Shown: piece by piece, positions 8,875-18,677 of the stretch
Layout: every line of letters starts with the position of its first letter
How positions within the stretch are numbered: position 1 is the stretch's first letter
Source: Acidobacteriota bacterium
GTDB lineage: Bacteria > Acidobacteriota > Terriglobia > Terriglobales > Acidobacteriaceae
Reading direction: 5' to 3'
Assembly (NCBI GenBank): GCA_003225055.1
Contig: QIAU01000199.1
Span: 1 to 59,885, forward strand
Length of the DNA: 59,885 nucleotides
Position numbers and translations under genes: made by a program
Notes under the pieces: generated by a model
What the model was told of the DNA's origin: nothing
The model's database searches: none
Seen by the model: only the letters and a program-made list of their open reading frames with translations

Positions 8875-8920
8875 CTGGAGTCTCCGTCTTTCCAACTCAT
8901 GATTCCAGCTTTTATTGCTA

Positions 8921-9235
8921 TTATTGCTCCCAAGCTGCGGCAATCCTAGGTGGCAAGGTTTCCTGTCCTCCAGCTTGAGCGGGATCAGGCTCATGACTAA
9001 ATATGGATAGGATTAAGATTGCCCCCACCAGCAGCCCGACCAAAGCCATGACTACGGTAGTAGCATTCTTCTCCCGCGCTTGCTTCTCAGCGCGACGTCC
9101 CATTTGCTCAATCTGCTCTTTGGCAGCCTGCTGGGTTTCCACATGGCGAATCCATTCCCGCAGCTGGTGAATTTCGTGTTGGACGCGGATAATTTCCGCT
9201 TGCTTGCTGGTTATTACCTCGTACACATGATCCAT
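8921..9235 (-). CDS. Small coiled-coil protein with one membrane segment, unknown function
   Basis: The 104 residues divide into a charged helical region (~1-58: many Gln, Glu and Arg in heptad-like spacing, e.g. IEQMGRRAEKQAREKN), one hydrophobic helix (~60-80, VVMALVGLLVGAILILSIF) and a short polar tail. A GGAGG site precedes the ATG at 9235. The layout suggests a membrane-anchored oligomer with its coiled coil in the cytoplasm. I do not recognise the family. Confidence 0.6.
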   Translation of the reverse strand: MDHVYEVITSKQAEIIRVQHEIHQLREWIRHVETQQAAKEQIEQMGRRAEKQAREKNATTVVMALVGLLVGAILILSIFSHEPDPAQAGGQETLPPRIAAAWEQ

Positions 9236-9287
9236 TTCCGACCTCCGCGGAGCGTAGAAATAGGGGGAGTCGAAACTGGTTAGTTCT

Positions 9288-9914
9288 TTACCTTGAGTTG
9301 TAGTTCATATCGGGGTCTCCAAGCCAACGGCAAAGGGCTGTCAGCAGCAACACTTCCAGTGGCTGCTCCTCGGTATAGACCATGATCAGCCAGATCCATT
9401 CCCGCAATTCTGCCGAATTTTGGGGACGCCCAGAAATGGTTATCTCTCGGCCCATCTGGCGCTTCATGCTCGTGACTCGCTGGATGGCTTGGTCGATCAG
9501 AGCCGGATCGATCTCTTCCAGGTTGATTGGAAAAGCCTTTCTATCCAACACTGCTCGGAATCGTTCTCCTGACATTCGCAGTACGACACATGCCCCCGAG
9601 CGTCGTAAAACGCCTTGGTTGGTCCGTGCTTTCCTGCCTCTTCCCAACAGTCGGGACAGCGAGCCTTGCACAGCGCATTCCGGCGCAATCGTGGCGATCT
9701 TGCGCACCGATTCAACTCCGTGCATTCCCGGCATGGCATAGTCGAGCAGCACCACGTCTGGCTTTAAACGACGAACCATATCTATGGCACCCAGGCCGGT
9801 CTTGGCCTCCCCGCAGACGGCCCCACCCTGCGATGCAATTACCCGAGCAAGCACACCAGGTTCTTGCACCTGCTGCAGCGCTCCAACGTTGCGGGTCAGC
9901 TCCCGTCGTGGCAT
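9288..9914 (-). CDS. Degraded response-regulator receiver domain joined to unrelated sequence
   Basis: Residues ~35-80 contain the centre of a receiver domain, including the phosphoacceptor strand VVLLDYAMPGMHG. The N-terminal acidic pair and first helix are missing, and after IATIAPECA the sequence departs from the family before the conserved Thr/Ser and Lys. The C-terminal ~80 residues (LEEIDPALIDQAIQRV, then AELREWIWLIMVY) look like genuine helical protein but are unassigned. An overlapping frame at 9497-9739 contains CPDC and CEC, suggesting a shifted zinc-ribbon-like segment in the middle. The locus is probably a broken or recombined gene; phosphorelay function is unlikely. Confidence 0.4.
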   Translation of the reverse strand: MPRRELTRNVGALQQVQEPGVLARVIASQGGAVCGEAKTGLGAIDMVRRLKPDVVLLDYAMPGMHGVESVRKIATIAPECAVQGSLSRLLGRGRKARTNQGVLRRSGACVVLRMSGERFRAVLDRKAFPINLEEIDPALIDQAIQRVTSMKRQMGREITISGRPQNSAELREWIWLIMVYTEEQPLEVLLLTALCRWLGDPDMNYNSR

Positions 9915-10307
9915 GGGTCACTCCTGGGCAGGTTTAGCAGAGAGTCGCGTGCCTTTCGACCGGACCGATTTTCTCCACTTGGGCACGTCAGCTCAATACG
10001 GGCGATTCCTGATTACGAAAGGCCAAGGATAGGGTGTCCAGAAGTTCAGTGTACGTACGGCGTCTTCGAGCGAGAGCGAGACCTAGTCAAGGCAGCCACA
10101 CTCCCGGAAGGATTTTTCCCGCTTGACAAGCTCCGTAAGATTGGGGCCTAATCAGCGGCGGTTCGGGGTAACCAAAAAGTACTAGGGCGCCCTGACAAAC
10201 AAGGTCACATCGTTGCTGCGGGGACCACTCTGTTCCATCAATCGCTAGCTGCGGCCGTGGGGCGTTAGAAGCAATCGATGGCCAGTATCTGGAAGGGAGC
10301 TATGTCC
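9915..10307. other. Gap upstream of the first receptor gene
   Basis: About 390 bases with no recognised gene. An AAGGGAG ribosome site at 10293-10299 serves the receptor. Promoter elements are not clear by eye. Confidence 0.4.
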
Positions 10308-13300
10308 ATGCCGAAGACTGTAAGGCTGCTGGTGGTGCTGTGTCTGCTCGCGCTGCTGGGCGCGAGTGCTTGGGCTCAAGGAATTTTTGCTACCCTGACT
10401 GGCGTTGTGTCGGATCGCTCGGGATCCGTCGTGAGTGGCGCTAAAGTCAAGTTGACGGATGCCCTGTCGGGGTCCGCGCGCGACACAGTTACTAATGGCG
10501 AGGGCTATTTCACCTTCGCGTCGGTGCCAGTTGGAACGTATGAGCTCACGGTGGAGGCGCAAGGCTTTCAAACCTACAAAGCGACCGACATTCGCTTGGG
10601 TGGAGGGGAGCGGCGCAAGAACAACGTGACGCTGGCCGTGGGCAGCACCCCGCAGACAGTGGAGGTCACCGCCATTTCCGACTTTGCGGTAGCCACGGTG
10701 GACTCGGGAGAGAAGTCGTTCACGCTGGCCACCAAGGAGCTGCAGAACTTCACGCAGGTCGGCAGCAACGCGGCTGAGTATGTCAAAATTGTGCCAGGAT
10801 TTGCCATCGCCAACGGCACGTCGAACAAGTCGAATTACAACGGCGCTACCATCGGCATCAATGCTAATGGAGATTCTGGCAGCCAGAGTCCGTTGAACAA
10901 TGCTTTTTCTTACAACGGACTGCCATCGAATGTGCTGGACATCGCGGCCGACGGTGCGCACGTTTCCGATCCGGGCTGTAACTGCGATACGCCAGTCAAT
11001 CCCAACTCCGACTTCCTTCAGGAATTCAGGGTTCTCACCTCAAACTTCAGCGCAGAGAATCAGAAGGGGCCGATCCTCATAACGTCAGTGACGAAGGCGG
11101 GTGGCCGGGACTTTCACGGCAGCGGGTTCTTCTCGGCCAGAAATCACTCGCTGAATGCGAACGACTGGCTGAATAATTTCAGCGGCGTCAAGCAACCCGC
11201 CAACTCCTACTATTACCCGGGAGGTTCCATTGGCGGACCGGTCATCATCCCAGGAACCAACTTCAACAAGAGTCGCAACAAGCTGTTCTTCTTCACGGGC
11301 TTTGAATACTTTCATCAAACCCTTGATACCGGATTGCTCAGGGCGACGGTTCCTACCGACGGCATGATAAATGGTAACTTCTCGCCTACCGAATTGGCGA
11401 AGTTAGGTACCAAGACCGCATCCGGCCTTCCACCGGGATCAGTTGATCCGTTGGTCTTTCCAGGCTACCAGATCCCAGCTTGTACAAGTGCAGGTCAGAC
11501 CGCTTGCATTGACCCCAACATGCAAGCCTTGATGAAGTTGCTTCCGCGTCCAAACGCAGATCCGAACGCCACGGGCGGCTATAACTACACTCAGGCCGAA
11601 ATCTTCAGCCAGAACAACCGGCAGTGGGTGATCCGCGGGGACTGGAGCATCAGCGACAACACGAAGGTCTTTGTTCGCTATAACTATCAGCGCGAGCTGC
11701 AACAGTTCCCAGTCGGCCTGTGGTGGCGCAACGGCGACCAAGTGCCATATCCTACTCCGATCCAGGGGAGGAACAAGTCGGATTCCTGGACGGGCACGGT
11801 TACTCACGTCTTCAGTCCAACGATGACCAATGAAACCATCGTGTCCTATTCGTTCATTGCCTTTCCAAACGTGTTCGCCGATCCCAACAAGGTAGACCGA
11901 ACGAAAGTGGGCTACACCTATGCTGGCCTGAGCCTCGTCGGCAAGAAGCCCATTTCGCAGATCCCGTCCTTCGGCAACTTTGGCCCGAGCGAGGCTGCGC
12001 TGATATTCAATCCGGGTGGATTTGAGGCGGGAGGTGCTGGCCAAGGTCTCTACGCCAACAAGTACATGCCGAACGTAAGCAACATTCTTACCAAGGTCAT
12101 CAAGAATCACACACTGAAGGGCGGTTTCTTCTGGGAGTGGATCCGAAATTCCCAGCCGGCCAACAACAACACCAACGGTCAAATGCTATTCCAATCTCCC
12201 GGCAATCAGTTCAGCTATGGAGACGAATACGCGGACATGTTGACCGGGAACATAACGAACGGTTACAGCGAGACAAACTTCAACCGCCTGAACAACATTT
12301 CATACAACACGTATGAGTTCTTTGGGCAGGATTCGTGGAAGGCCACCAAGAAATTAACGGTCGAATTCGGTCTGCGGTTCACTCACTTCCAGCCCTGGAT
12401 CGACCGCGAGAATTTTGGCTATTCGATCTTCAATCAAGCGCTTTATCAGCCTAGCTGTGCGGCCACGCCCACCTTCTGCGGATTCGTATGGCACGCCAAA
12501 GACAAATCGACTCCGCTCGGCGGATTCCCCACGCGGTCTTTGTTCTACCAGCCACGTTTTGGAGCTGCTTACGACCTCTTCGGCAAGGGCAACACCGTGT
12601 TGCGGGGAGGCTGGGGACGCTTCTATTTTCACTCCGGCCAGTTCACCAACGGCTTGGATGCCTCCGCGGGCGTAGCCGCTGCGAGCATCTCGTCGACCAC
12701 GTGGGTCGGAGGCGCCGGTTGCCCGACGAACCCGCCCGGTGGGTCTAAGCTGTTCGCACGATACTTGTCTTGCGTCAATGTCTCCGCATCACCCGCTTCT
12801 CCCGCGGCAGTTGATTCCAACGATGACAGGCAGCCGTACACTGACAGCTGGAGCTTTACGATCTCACAGAAAGCACCGTGGCAGAGTCTGCTCGAAGTCG
12901 CATATGTTGGCAACCGCAGCCGGGATCTGGCCAACAGCGGCGGATACGGCAGCAATACCAACCTGGTTCCTGTCGGTGCAATGGTGCAGAACGCCAGCGA
13001 CCCCGACCCGGCGCACGTCGATCCCAAATTCTTTCGACCTCTGAATGATAAGGTCACAGGCGCGGGCTACGGTGATCTTAACCAGGCCACCAACAATGTT
13101 TATGCCAACTACAATGCTATGCAGGTGACGTGGGCACGTCATCAGGGCCGCTATACCATCCAGGCCAATTACACTCTGCAGAAGGCTCTTGGCATCCTCA
13201 CCGAGAATGCCAATGGCCAATCCAACGGGTCGGTGTCGCTTAACCCGTTCAATCTCCGCGCCAACTACGGGGTTCAGCCGACTGACCGACGGCAAGTCTT

Positions 13301-14000
13301 TAACATTGCCTATTCCATTGATGTAGGCAATCCCCTGCACGCGCATGGCTTCCTGGGAGGCGCGACGGCAGGCTGGCAGATCTCGGGCATCACGCAGTTG
13401 CAGAGCGGAGCCAATCTCACCTTCGGCGGCGGCTACAACTCCAGCACCAACTTCAACATGACCCTCTTCTGTGATACGTCTACCCCGGCCAACGCAGCCC
13501 TGTGCAAGAGCATACAGAATAACAACGCGGTCATCCCTGGCACTTTCAACGCGTTTACCCCGCAGGGCCTTGCCATGAACAATCAGTCCATGTTGGGAAC
13601 CAACGCCCTGCAATTGAATCCAATCGTGACCTGCAACCCGAGGTCCGGGTTGGGATCGCATCAGTTCATCAATGGGAACTGCTTTGCTGTGCCCACAGCG
13701 ATTGGCCAAAATGGGCCCACTCTGCTGCCCGTGGTCTACGGGCCGAAGTATTTCGATTCCGACTTGGGAATCTATAAGAACTTCTCCATTTCGGAGTCAA
13801 AGAAGTTGCAGTTCCGCGTTCAGGGCTATAACTTCCTGAACCATCCATTATGGTCGTTCCCGAACAGTAGCAACCTGACCCTTCAGTTCTCGCAGGATCC
13901 GACAACGCAGGCCTTCACCCAGACCAATTCGAACTTCGGAAAGGCAACAGTCAAACAAGGCGGCCGCATCGTCGAGTTTGCCGTGAAGTTCTACTTCTAG
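10308..14000 (+). CDS. TonB-dependent receptor with N-terminal carboxypeptidase-regulatory-like domain (1)
   Basis: A ~1,230-residue outer-membrane protein. The signal peptide (LLVVLCLLALLGASAWAQ) is followed by a CarboxypepD_reg Ig-like fold (~25-110: GVVSDRSGSVVSGAKVKL, VPVGTYELTVEAQGFQ), a plug domain (~130-290) and a long beta-barrel ending in the aromatic tail KFYF. This Oar-like receptor class is greatly expanded in Acidobacteriota and is generally linked to uptake or handling of large substrates such as glycans or peptides; the ligand here is unknown. The ATG at 10308 is chosen for its spacing from AAGGGAG; ATGs at 10302 and 10278 are in frame. A strong terminator follows, so it is transcribed apart from the TPR-CRTAC1 pair downstream. 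Confidence 0.92.
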   Translation: MPKTVRLLVVLCLLALLGASAWAQGIFATLTGVVSDRSGSVVSGAKVKLTDALSGSARDTVTNGEGYFTFASVPVGTYELTVEAQGFQTYKATDIRLGGGERRKNNVTLAVGSTPQTVEVTAISDFAVATVDSGEKSFTLATKELQNFTQVGSNAAEYVKIVPGFAIANGTSNKSNYNGATIGINANGDSGSQSPLNNAFSYNGLPSNVLDIAADGAHVSDPGCNCDTPVNPNSDFLQEFRVLTSNFSAENQKGPILITSVTKAGGRDFHGSGFFSARNHSLNANDWLNNFSGVKQPANSYYYPGGSIGGPVIIPGTNFNKSRNKLFFFTGFEYFHQTLDTGLLRATVPTDGMINGNFSPTELAKLGTKTASGLPPGSVDPLVFPGYQIPACTSAGQTACIDPNMQALMKLLPRPNADPNATGGYNYTQAEIFSQNNRQWVIRGDWSISDNTKVFVRYNYQRELQQFPVGLWWRNGDQVPYPTPIQGRNKSDSWTGTVTHVFSPTMTNETIVSYSFIAFPNVFADPNKVDRTKVGYTYAGLSLVGKKPISQIPSFGNFGPSEAALIFNPGGFEAGGAGQGLYANKYMPNVSNILTKVIKNHTLKGGFFWEWIRNSQPANNNTNGQMLFQSPGNQFSYGDEYADMLTGNITNGYSETNFNRLNNISYNTYEFFGQDSWKATKKLTVEFGLRFTHFQPWIDRENFGYSIFNQALYQPSCAATPTFCGFVWHAKDKSTPLGGFPTRSLFYQPRFGAAYDLFGKGNTVLRGGWGRFYFHSGQFTNGLDASAGVAAASISSTTWVGGAGCPTNPPGGSKLFARYLSCVNVSASPASPAAVDSNDDRQPYTDSWSFTISQKAPWQSLLEVAYVGNRSRDLANSGGYGSNTNLVPVGAMVQNASDPDPAHVDPKFFRPLNDKVTGAGYGDLNQATNNVYANYNAMQVTWARHQGRYTIQANYTLQKALGILTENANGQSNGSVSLNPFNLRANYGVQPTDRRQVFNIAYSIDVGNPLHAHGFLGGATAGWQISGITQLQSGANLTFGGGYNSSTNFNMTLFCDTSTPANAALCKSIQNNNAVIPGTFNAFTPQGLAMNNQSMLGTNALQLNPIVTCNPRSGLGSHQFINGNCFAVPTAIGQNGPTLLPVVYGPKYFDSDLGIYKNFSISESKKLQFRVQGYNFLNHPLWSFPNSSNLTLQFSQDPTTQAFTQTNSNFGKATVKQGGRIVEFAVKFYF

Positions 14001-14028
14001 TTGGGAAAGAGCCTTTCAAAGCTAAAAT

Positions 14029-14054
14029 GGGATGGCCGAAGCCATCCCGTTTTT
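14029..14054 (+). terminator. Rho-independent terminator after receptor 1
   Basis: GGGATGGC (14029-14036) pairs perfectly with GCCATCCC (14041-14048) around a CGAA tetraloop, and the stem is followed by G and five T. It begins 28 bases after the receptor stop codon. This is the clearest intrinsic terminator in the window. Confidence 0.92.
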
Positions 14055-14210
14055 ATGTGTGCGGAATCAAGGTTGGAGTCCATGTCGATCTACGAAAGGT
14101 TGCATTTGAGAGCCGACGCAGCAAGACTTCCATGCCGGAGAGTTCGAAGCGGCGCTCCGCAAGGTAACGGTACTATTAAAAGAGTCGCGCTTGCCGCGTG
14201 GGGTCCAGTA

Positions 14211-15332
14211 ATGGATATGTGGAGAGCCATCTTCCTAATCGTATCCCTCGGCATCTTGACCCTCGATGCCATCGCACAGACGCCTCAGGAGTTGGTCCAG
14301 GACGCGATTTCGAAGCAGCAAGCAGGCGATCTCGAAGGCGCAGTCCGAGAATACAGACAGTTTCTGAAGATGCATCCCGAAGCGGCGGGTGTTCGATCAA
14401 ATCTGGGCGCCGCCCTGGCCGGGCTCGGACAATTTGCCGAAGCGATTACCGAGTACAAGGTTGCTCTCAAGCAAGCCCCTGCGACTCCCGGGCTTCGCCT
14501 CAACCTTGCATTGGCGTACTACAAGACGGGACGCATCAGTGACGCCGCCGCCAAACTGGTCAAAGTACACGAAGACAGCCCCGAGAACAACCAGGCGATC
14601 CTCCTGCTAGGCGACTGTTACTTGCGCATGGGACAGAATAAAGATGTGATCCGCCTTCTGCGGCCCGAACATCAGAAGAATCCCGATGACATGGCAATCG
14701 TGTACCTGCTGGGAACCGCGCTCATTCGCGATCACCAAGTGGACGAAGGGCAAGCCCTGGTCGATCGTATCTTGCGTAACGGTGAGTCGGCCGAGGCTCG
14801 CTTCATGCTAGGCAGCGCCAAGATGGAGGCCTCCGATTTCGCAGGCGCGCGCGAGGAACTTGCCAAGGCCATCGCCCTAAACCCGAATCTCCCCGGCGTG
14901 CATGTTCTCTACGCGCAGACCTTGCAGATTACGGCCGGTCCCGAAGAAGCGCAGAAAGAATTCAAAGCCGAACTGGCGATCGATTCCTACAACTACATGG
15001 CGAATCTCCAGATGGGAGCGATGCTGCGCCAGGACCAGAAATTCGATGAGGCCAAGCAATACCTCACGCGCGCACTGGAGACGCGGCCCGGCGACTTCGC
15101 GGTGCGTTATCAACTGGCAGCGATTGCGCTTTCGGAAGGCAAGGTCGATGAAGCGCGGAGCGAACTAGAGTCGATCGTAAAGGAGTCGCCGCAGTTCACC
15201 GAAGCGCACGTTTCGCTCTCGCTCGCCTATTTCCGCCTCAAGCGTCCGGCCGACGGAAACCGGGAAAAAAGTATTGTCGAAAAATTAACGGCGGAAGCGC
15301 AGGCCAAGCAGCCCGGAGTCAAGGCGCAGTGA
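14211..15332 (+). CDS. Exported TPR-repeat protein (1)
   Basis: From ATG at 14211 the product has 373 residues: a signal peptide ([18 protein letters not shown]) and then about eight to nine tetratricopeptide units, for example [20 protein letters not shown] and [23 protein letters not shown] solenoids bind partner proteins. The gene lies 37 bases before the CRTAC1 gene at 15370 and probably shares its transcript. Matching exported TPR proteins accompany the other two CRTAC1 genes of this window, so a functional partnership is likely although unproven. The open frame upstream of 14211 includes the terminator region and is not coding. Confidence 0.85.
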   Translation: MDMWRAIFLIVSLGILTLDAIAQTPQELVQDAISKQQAGDLEGAVREYRQFLKMHPEAAGVRSNLGAALAGLGQFAEAITEYKVALKQAPATPGLRLNLALAYYKTGRISDAAAKLVKVHEDSPENNQAILLLGDCYLRMGQNKDVIRLLRPEHQKNPDDMAIVYLLGTALIRDHQVDEGQALVDRILRNGESAEARFMLGSAKMEASDFAGAREELAKAIALNPNLPGVHVLYAQTLQITAGPEEAQKEFKAELAIDSYNYMANLQMGAMLRQDQKFDEAKQYLTRALETRPGDFAVRYQLAAIALSEGKVDEARSELESIVKESPQFTEAHVSLSLAYFRLKRPADGNREKSIVEKLTAEAQAKQPGVKAQ

Positions 15333-15369
15333 TACTTTCCGACTGCCCGCGTCCCCTGACAATCCCTTT

Positions 15370-17076
15370 ATGACGATCTCGAGAAGAGAGTGGCTGTGGC
15401 TCGCGGGCGCATGTGGCGCGACGCACTTGTGGGCTCGGCAAGGCGTGAGCACGCCACCAGAGCCGCTATTCGCGGAGGTGCCGGCATCGGCAAGCGGCAT
15501 CGAGTGGGTGCACGACAACGCCATGTCAGCGAACCACTACCTGCCCGAAACATTGGGCCCGGGTTGCGCATTTCTGGATTTCGATAACGACGGCTGGATG
15601 GATATTTTCCTGGTTAACAGCGGTCCCAGCGATTTCTGGAAGCCGCCCAAGCCGGTGCGCAACGCGCTCTACAAAAACAACCGCGATGGCACTTTCACCG
15701 ATGTGACCGAGAAAGCGGGTGTAGCAGGTGCGTCATTTGGAATGGGAGTTGCGGTAGGGGACTACGAGAACGATGGCTGGCCAGACATTTTTGTCACCGC
15801 CTACGGCAAGTGCACGCTGTACAAGAACAACCAGGATGGTACGTTCACAGATGTCACGGAGAAAGCGGGCGTCGCAACGCCCGGCTGGACTACCAGCGCC
15901 GTCTGGTTCGACTACGACAACGACGGCTTGCCGGACCTGTTTGTTTGCAGCTTTGTCGACTATTCGGGTGAGCACAAGTTCGAGTGTGGCGATAACAGGA
16001 TCGGCAAGAAGTACTACTGCATTCCCCGGGTCTTTCGCCCGACCGCAAGCTTCCTCTACCACAACAACGGCGATGGCACCTTTACCGAGGTGAGTAAAGG
16101 CACCGACATCGCCAAGGCGCTAGGAAAAGGCCTGGGCGTGGTTGCTACCGACATCAACAACGACGGACGCATGGATATGTTCGTTGCCAATGACACGGTG
16201 CAGAATTTCTTGTTCGTGAATCGCGGTCCTGGCCCGAACAGACGCTGGAAATGGGAGGAAATTGCCCTGCAGGCTGGGGTGGGATTCAGCGAGAGCGGTC
16301 AGGCCCGGTCCGGGATGGGCGTGGATGCCTCGGACCTGGACAACGACGGCTGGCAGGACATGCTTGTCGCCAATGTCGATCACGAGATGTTTTCGGTTTA
16401 CGAGAACAATAAAGACGAAACATTCCGTGACGTCGCTCAAGCTAACGAGGTTGCTCAGGCCACTCGCCTGCTGAGCGGCTGGGGATTGAAATATTTCGAC
16501 TACGACAATGACGGTGCAGTCGACTTGATCCTCGCCAACGGGCATCCTGATGACATGATCAACGAGTACTCGATGCAGGTGAAGTACAAAGAGCCGCTTC
16601 TGCTATTCCACCAGGGGGACGATCACCGGTTGCACAACGTCAGCGATCAAGCGGGTCCAGCGTTTAAGAGGTTTTTCCCGGCCCGAGGTCTGGCGGTGGG
16701 CGATTATGACAATGACGGTGCACTGGATGTGCTGATCGGCAACAATGGCGGCGCTCCCCTGCTCCTGAGCAACCATGCCGGCAAAGGCAACAACTGGCTG
16801 GGATTGCGACTGGAGGGGGTGCACTGTAATCGCGATGGCGTGGGCGCTAAGATCTGCTGGACAGCAGGCGGGAAGAAACGGTATCGGCTGAAGAATAATG
16901 GAGGCAGCTACTTGTCTTCTCACGATCCGCGGGAAGTGTTGGGCATCGGCAGCGCGCTGAAGATCGACGAACTCGAGATTCAATGGCCAGGACCAGGCAA
17001 GCAGATCGACAAACTCACAAACCTGCCCATTAATCGGTATGTCCACGTGATGGAAGGCAAGGGAATTTTACGTTGA
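15370..17076 (+). CDS. CRTAC1-like FG-GAP/VCBS repeat protein with ASPIC/UnbV domain (1)
   Basis: The 568-residue protein opens with a Tat-like signal ([15 protein letters not shown]) and carries many FG-GAP/VCBS repeats with calcium-binding D-x-D/N-x-D-G loops: [48 protein letters not shown]. The C-terminal ~80 residues ([20 protein letters not shown] and [10 protein letters not shown]) are the ASPIC/UnbV domain. It should fold as a seven-bladed, calcium-stabilised propeller in the periplasm or on the surface. Function is not established in bacteria; binding to glycan or protein is a guess. It follows the TPR gene by 37 bases. Confidence 0.9.
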   Translation: MTISRREWLWLAGACGATHLWARQGVSTPPEPLFAEVPASASGIEWVHDNAMSANHYLPETLGPGCAFLDFDNDGWMDIFLVNSGPSDFWKPPKPVRNALYKNNRDGTFTDVTEKAGVAGASFGMGVAVGDYENDGWPDIFVTAYGKCTLYKNNQDGTFTDVTEKAGVATPGWTTSAVWFDYDNDGLPDLFVCSFVDYSGEHKFECGDNRIGKKYYCIPRVFRPTASFLYHNNGDGTFTEVSKGTDIAKALGKGLGVVATDINNDGRMDMFVANDTVQNFLFVNRGPGPNRRWKWEEIALQAGVGFSESGQARSGMGVDASDLDNDGWQDMLVANVDHEMFSVYENNKDETFRDVAQANEVAQATRLLSGWGLKYFDYDNDGAVDLILANGHPDDMINEYSMQVKYKEPLLLFHQGDDHRLHNVSDQAGPAFKRFFPARGLAVGDYDNDGALDVLIGNNGGAPLLLSNHAGKGNNWLGLRLEGVHCNRDGVGAKICWTAGGKKRYRLKNNGGSYLSSHDPREVLGIGSALKIDELEIQWPGPGKQIDKLTNLPINRYVHVMEGKGILR

Positions 17077-17135
17077 GGAATATGGCTCGGGCGGTTCCAG
17101 GGAAACAATGAATATTTGTTCAATCGGAAAAGTTT

Positions 17136-17346
17136 ATGAAAACGCAAGCGTTGGTTGTTGGCGCGGGTCCGGTACGAGCTGGCAGCCTACAAAGTTGCAG
17201 TGCGTATCATCGACAAAGCGCCTGAGCGGAGCGACAAATTCAAGGCTCTCATTACCCGGAGCCGTACCCTTGAACTCCTCGAGTATTGTTGCTGCCCCGG
17301 CGCGGTACAGGTCACGGATTCAATGCATCACGAACTCCGTCGCTGA
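17136..17346 (+). pseudogene. FAD-dependent monooxygenase, N-terminal remnant with frameshift
   Basis: ATG at 17136 begins MKTQALVVGAGPV, the dinucleotide-binding GxGxxG region of PheA/TfdB-type flavin monooxygenases. The frame then leaves the family. In a second frame the sequence resumes with YELAAYKVAVRIIDKAPERS and SRTLELLEY, which match the segments normally following within ~10 and ~30 residues. Thus a short deletion with a frameshift has occurred, and everything beyond ~17300 (FAD second motif and substrate domain) is missing. This is a dead fragment with no function expected. Confidence 0.7.
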
Positions 17347-17529
17347 TTTGGCGTCGCGCAGCCTGCGTCTCAGGCTGTTTACGCAAGGCGTTGAGGAGCA
17401 CGATTTCATGGATCGTCCTCTTGTAGCGCATTTTTGGCTTTTGGTCTATTCACATTTGAAGAGAGTACTCCCCCCATTGTTTGAGGAGTAGTGAGCGTAA
17501 AGGCGATAGTGCAATAGTGAGATGAGAGC

Positions 17530-17994
17530 CTATTTGAAAACCGGCAGGTCTGTGTTCCTCTCCGTAAATTCCAACGAGAGTAAAATCTTAAACTTCTCTG
17601 CGCCCCAGTGCATGACGCAGCTTCCCCCTGTGTGGTCGAATGAAACAGTGAAGTTGGCGACGGGTGCGGATGTGGTAACAGACATGGGGAGTGGCGGTAA
17701 CTCTGAAGATCGGCCCTTCTCGGTCTGTTTTCTCATCCTCAAAGTCCAGTTGTTGTGAGAATCCTTCGCCGGGAAGACGCTGTAATCACCCGAGGGCACA
17801 CCTATGCCTTTGACCGTCACAAGGTCCTCATCAGTCGCCAACCGGTACTCCCTACGCTCGGAGGAGTACGTCACGGTAATCGTCCTTCCGTCAGAGAAAT
17901 TACACTGTGCCTGTCTTTGAGGTTCTGGCGCCTCTTGAGCAGCGGTTCGAAGTGTGAGAAGAAACAAGAACGCGAGAATTGTCTTTGCCGTCAT
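17530..17994 (-). CDS. Exported DUF2911-like protein
   Basis: The 154-residue product has a signal peptide (ILAFLFLLTLRTAAQEAP) and a beta-rich body: DGRTITVTYSSERREYRLAT, then VPSGDYSVFPA, NNWTLRMRKQTEKG and PVANFTVSFDH. The order of these elements resembles the DUF2911 family, common in Acidobacteriota and Bacteroidota. In usual members the N-terminus is longer. Function is unknown. It stands alone, with no clear operon partner. Confidence 0.6.
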   Translation of the reverse strand: MTAKTILAFLFLLTLRTAAQEAPEPQRQAQCNFSDGRTITVTYSSERREYRLATDEDLVTVKGIGVPSGDYSVFPAKDSHNNWTLRMRKQTEKGRSSELPPLPMSVTTSAPVANFTVSFDHTGGSCVMHWGAEKFKILLSLEFTERNTDLPVFK

Positions 17995-18233
17995 ACGCGT
18001 CGCCCCTCCCTCGCTGCTGATTCATTCTAATCTTGAATGGGCCACGGAGAGTCCAGAAATTTGAGTATTTGAGTAGCTGTTGTAACCTCAAAACTCCCTA
18101 AGCCCGTACCTAGCGCCAACGCGTGCATCGCCCAGGCGCAATTTGGGTTCACTCGGAGAGGCCTTGAGTGTATAAGTGAGCCTATCCGAAAGGTCAAAAA
18201 CGGAAATCGCGGCTTATTAAGGAGAGCAACATC

Positions 18234-18488
18234 ATGAGCTTGAAACCATCGATGCTTTTGGCTGTAATTCTCGCACTGGGAGTAGTCGGGTTTGCGCAAG
18301 GGGTCGCCTCCGACGTGGGCAAAGCCGCAAAAGATACGGGCCAAGCAACGGAGAAAGCGGCTAAGAAGACGGCTCATGGCACCAAAAAGACAGCGAACAA
18401 AACCGAGCACGGAACGAAGAAGGGCGTCAGGAAGGTCGCGCACGGAGTGAAGAAGGGCGCCAAGAAGACGGAACAGACGGTGAAGTGA
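18234..18488 (+). CDS. Small exported Lys/Ala-rich repeat protein
   Basis: The 84 residues start with a signal-like segment (MLLAVILALGVVGFAQG) followed by a very basic tail of degenerate repeats built on KKTAHGTKKTANKTEHGTKK, then KKGVRKVAHGVKKGAKKTEQ. An AAGGAGA site lies nine bases before the ATG. The tail resembles histone-H1-like or LEA-like low-complexity proteins, but the signal peptide points outside the cytoplasm, where it might bind anionic polymer. A hairpin follows directly. No firm family assignment. Confidence 0.7.
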   Translation: MSLKPSMLLAVILALGVVGFAQGVASDVGKAAKDTGQATEKAAKKTAHGTKKTANKTEHGTKKGVRKVAHGVKKGAKKTEQTVK

Positions 18489-18490
18489 AT

Positions 18491-18518
18491 CGCCGCCTTG
18501 ATTGCGGCGGGATTTCTG
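18491..18518 (+). terminator. Hairpin after the Lys-rich gene
   Basis: CGCCGC (18491-18496) pairs with GCGGCG (18504-18509) around a 7-base loop, two bases after the stop codon. The trailing T-run is short (ATTTCTGTT), so termination may be partial. Confidence 0.6.
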
Positions 18519-18583
18519 TTGGGGCTCGTGCAGGTTATTGGGTCCGAACTCTGTCGGAACTCTGCCGCGATATGTAGTTGGCT

Positions 18584-18620
18584 TCTGCTTATCCGGTTGT
18601 TTCAGCACGCCACCATCTGT
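18584..18620 (+). repeat. Left terminal inverted repeat of the reductase cassette
   Basis: Core TGCTTATCCGGTTGTTTCAG begins two bases inside the direct repeat. It matches the reverse complement of 19256-19292 at 32 of 37 positions. Confidence 0.8.
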
Positions 18621-18677
18621 AGCGTAGGTACCCCGGGCTGCCGTTTCCGTAGAATTTGCGCTCACGGAGGGTACGTC

